From positions 20,083 to 84,082 of the forward strand of contig CAIVDU010000022.1 of NCBI GenBank assembly GCA_903904815.1: 64,000 bases of DNA, given 5' to 3'. The notes under the pieces were generated by a model. It saw only the letters and a program-made list of their open reading frames with translations, was not told where the DNA came from and did not search any database. Source of the DNA: an uncultured Armatimonadota bacterium (lineage in GTDB: Bacteria; Armatimonadota; Fimbriimonadia; Fimbriimonadales; Fimbriimonadaceae). The position numbers and the translations under genes are program-made. This document shows positions 62,788 to 64,000 of the stretch, piece by piece. The stretch's first letter is position 1. Each line of letters begins with the position of its first letter.

Positions 62788-63687
62788 CTACGGATTGATA
62801 GAGGGGCTGGATCTAAGGATCCTGCGCCGTTGAACGTATCGAATCGTGGCTGGGCGAAGGATACGGGTCGCTGGCACGGCTGCGATATACACGATTACGA
62901 GTGGCACGGCTACGAGTCCGCCGGTTGGGATCCAACTTTCTGGCAAAAGGATAAGAAGGGGTAGTAGCAGGAGAGCGAACAACCTTGGCGTAGCAATTTC
63001 AGTGTCACGCCAGACGTCGTGCCGATAGTAGGGATCGAACACGGTGATCGGAAGGTGCTCTTCGGTTTCGTCGGGAGCCTCTGCATTGGTCAGTTGAGCC
63101 AAAAAGAAGTTGAAGGCATCTCTTTTGATGTCACCGTATCGCGGATCGCACTCGAACTTGATACGGATTCGCGGGTGACTCTTCTTAAGCCTAAGGGTCC
63201 CATACCCTCGGGTGAGTTCGTCACTCCATCGAACCAACGGACTTCGCTCGCCAGCCGGAACCACGTTCTGCGCAACAAGGCACAGCCAGGTTCGGTCCCC
63301 CGTGAAGTGAATGGCTCCCTCGGTAAACCAAGCGATGCCTCTTTCTCTCCCACGGACGACTCCATCGACCTCGACGAGCATTTCAACCATGAACTCATCC
63401 TTGTCCGGCTGTTCGACGAGCCATGTGTCGTCAGTCGCGGTGGTGACACGGCCACGATCGTGAACCCCTTTGAGAAGACCGGGGAGAAGCAGGAGCCAGA
63501 TCACGAACACGTTAGGCATCGCTTGGATGAGGGCAATCGGAATGATTCCGGTTCCAACGGCGAATTTAACCATCAGCCATCGGTTCTTAGCTTTGGCCTT
63601 CCGTCGGTCCACTACAGCCTGGGGACTAAGTGGTGGCCAAACTTCGGTGTCTGGTTGAGGTCCGTGAACCTCCGATGAAGACTCCAT
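62788..63687 (-). CDS. Uncharacterised membrane protein with PH-like central domain
   Basis: A 299-residue protein. Two hydrophobic segments (about 39-72) come first, then a soluble middle (about 75-215) whose GIAWFTEGAIHFTGDRTWLCLV strand pattern recalls GRAM/PH-like folds, then two more membrane segments (about 225-270) and an Arg-rich tail. No family assigned. It is on the same strand as the blaI operon but separated from it by 353 bases. The ATG at 63687 is preferred over a TTG two codons earlier. Confidence 0.7.
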   Translation of the reverse strand: MESSSEVHGPQPDTEVWPPLSPQAVVDRRKAKAKNRWLMVKFAVGTGIIPIALIQAMPNVFVIWLLLLPGLLKGVHDRGRVTTATDDTWLVEQPDKDEFMVEMLVEVDGVVRGRERGIAWFTEGAIHFTGDRTWLCLVAQNVVPAGERSPLVRWSDELTRGYGTLRLKKSHPRIRIKFECDPRYGDIKRDAFNFFLAQLTNAEAPDETEEHLPITVFDPYYRHDVWRDTEIATPRLFALLLLPLLILLPESWIPTGGLVAVPLVIVYIAAVPATRILRPATIRYVQRRRILRSSPSINP

Positions 63688-63867
63688 AGCCAAAGCTTAC
63701 TTGGATTAGGTCGGGGTGACTGGTTGAGCGCAGCTGATACCGCTTCCAGAGAGCAAGCCCTAAGTCTGGGAATGGAAATGACACCGTAGGCGGAGGAGTA
63801 ATCGTAAAGGTTGGCGGTTAGCGGGGCCGGAAAGGAACTGCAAACTCCTGCGCAGCAGGCTGACAAA

Positions 63868-63904
63868 GCACAAAGGGCCGCGCAGATTTGCATCTACGCG
63901 GCCC
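63868..63904 (-). terminator. Terminator of the gene entering from the right edge
   Basis: A 13-bp GC-rich stem with one mismatch (arms GGGCCGCG/CGCGGCCC at base) and a 4-base loop. On the minus strand TTTGTGCT follows. Confidence 0.7.
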
Positions 63905-63918
63905 CATGAAAGCTGGTT

Positions 63919-64000
63919 TCACAGTTTTATTGGATCGGAGTTCAAGTAAAGCTCGACCTGGACATGCTGCTTGCTCACATGGAGCTTACAGGTTCGTGTC
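63919..64000 (-). CDS. 3' end of a gene continuing beyond the window
   Basis: The last 26 codons of a minus-strand gene ending in TGA at 63919-63921. The visible peptide is alternating hydrophobic, like a beta strand pair (CKLHVSKQHVQVELYLNSDP). The other two minus frames have stops. A terminator lies 15 bases downstream, which supports a real gene end. Function cannot be told. Confidence 0.5.
   Translation of the reverse strand, partial: TRTCKLHVSKQHVQVELYLNSDPIKL

Noticed and set aside
62461..62964. Plus-strand open frame upstream of blaI
   Set aside because: TTG start with no ribosome site, low-complexity peptide, overlaps the opposite membrane-protein gene and the blaI promoter.
63612..63893. 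Minus-strand open frame at the right end
   Set aside because: Cys-rich, unlikely peptide overlapping the membrane-protein gene; runs into the terminator.

Overview
This is a chromosomal stretch of about 57 percent GC with densely packed genes on both strands. No phage, transposase or CRISPR array is visible. The gene mix includes a PEP-CTERM surface protein, two prepilin-like proteins with A|FTLIE leaders, type II secretion F proteins, several regulatory sensors, a CuAO-N1 stalk protein, a DUF5916 barrel and an M56/BlaI pair. It suggests a free-living diderm heterotroph, most like an Armatimonadota (Fimbriimonadia) genome. That placement is inferred from the gene mix and from remembered protein style, because no rRNA is present.

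Layout. 84-3427: serC translationally coupled to a gene fusing an HEFGH peptidase-like region to a C-terminal ATP-grasp-like region. 3696-7659: DUF503, a PAS/GAF/HD-GYP phosphodiesterase and a GAF/PAS histidine kinase. 7796-12929: a LON-domain protein, a J-domain/WD40 fusion, a pseudopilin, phosphomannomutase and endonuclease IV. 13008-14317: a PEP-CTERM protein, an AT-rich gap and tRNA-His. 14407-21899: folK, two T2SS F proteins flanking a CPBP membrane protease, a membrane J protein, two coupled cyclophilins and an unknown membrane protein. 22073-30987: lepA, an NTF2-like protein, a pseudopilin with a small secreted partner, galM and two amidohydrolases. 31119-34947: a LacI regulator divergent from a sugar operon (RbsD/FucU-like, alcohol dehydrogenase, aldo/keto reductase). 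34951-37634: csoR, copZ and copA. 37659-44944: a PqaA-like hydrolase, a CuAO-N1 protein, PilZ, an unknown-FAH-DapA operon and an ANTAR response regulator. 45022-50411: HIT, UDG, fucI, a Doc-like protein without its motif and DUF4139. 50858-54325: a membrane/lipid-type operon with a DUF3419 (BtaA-like) gene that seems to start at ATC. 54432-56640: MerR, SDR and AKR. 56772-62434: BlaI, an M56 sensor, a hendecad-repeat protein and DUF5916. The right edge holds a membrane protein and the 3' end of another gene.

How it works together. Three regulatory circuits can be read from DNA. Matching LacI-type operators lie beside lacI and just upstream of fucI, 14 kb apart, which suggests an L-fucose-like sugar regulon. 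Paired CsoR operators precede csoR and copZ-copA. A perfect 20-bp MerR operator sits in a 20-bp promoter spacer before merR-SDR-AKR. The most unusual locus is the BlaI/M56 operon: the sensor has no penicillin-binding domain, and its C-terminus carries the same 11-residue repeat type that fills the C-terminus of the next protein. Several first genes of transcription units have a -10-like hexamer 6-9 bases before the start codon and no Shine-Dalgarno, which suggests leaderless mRNAs.
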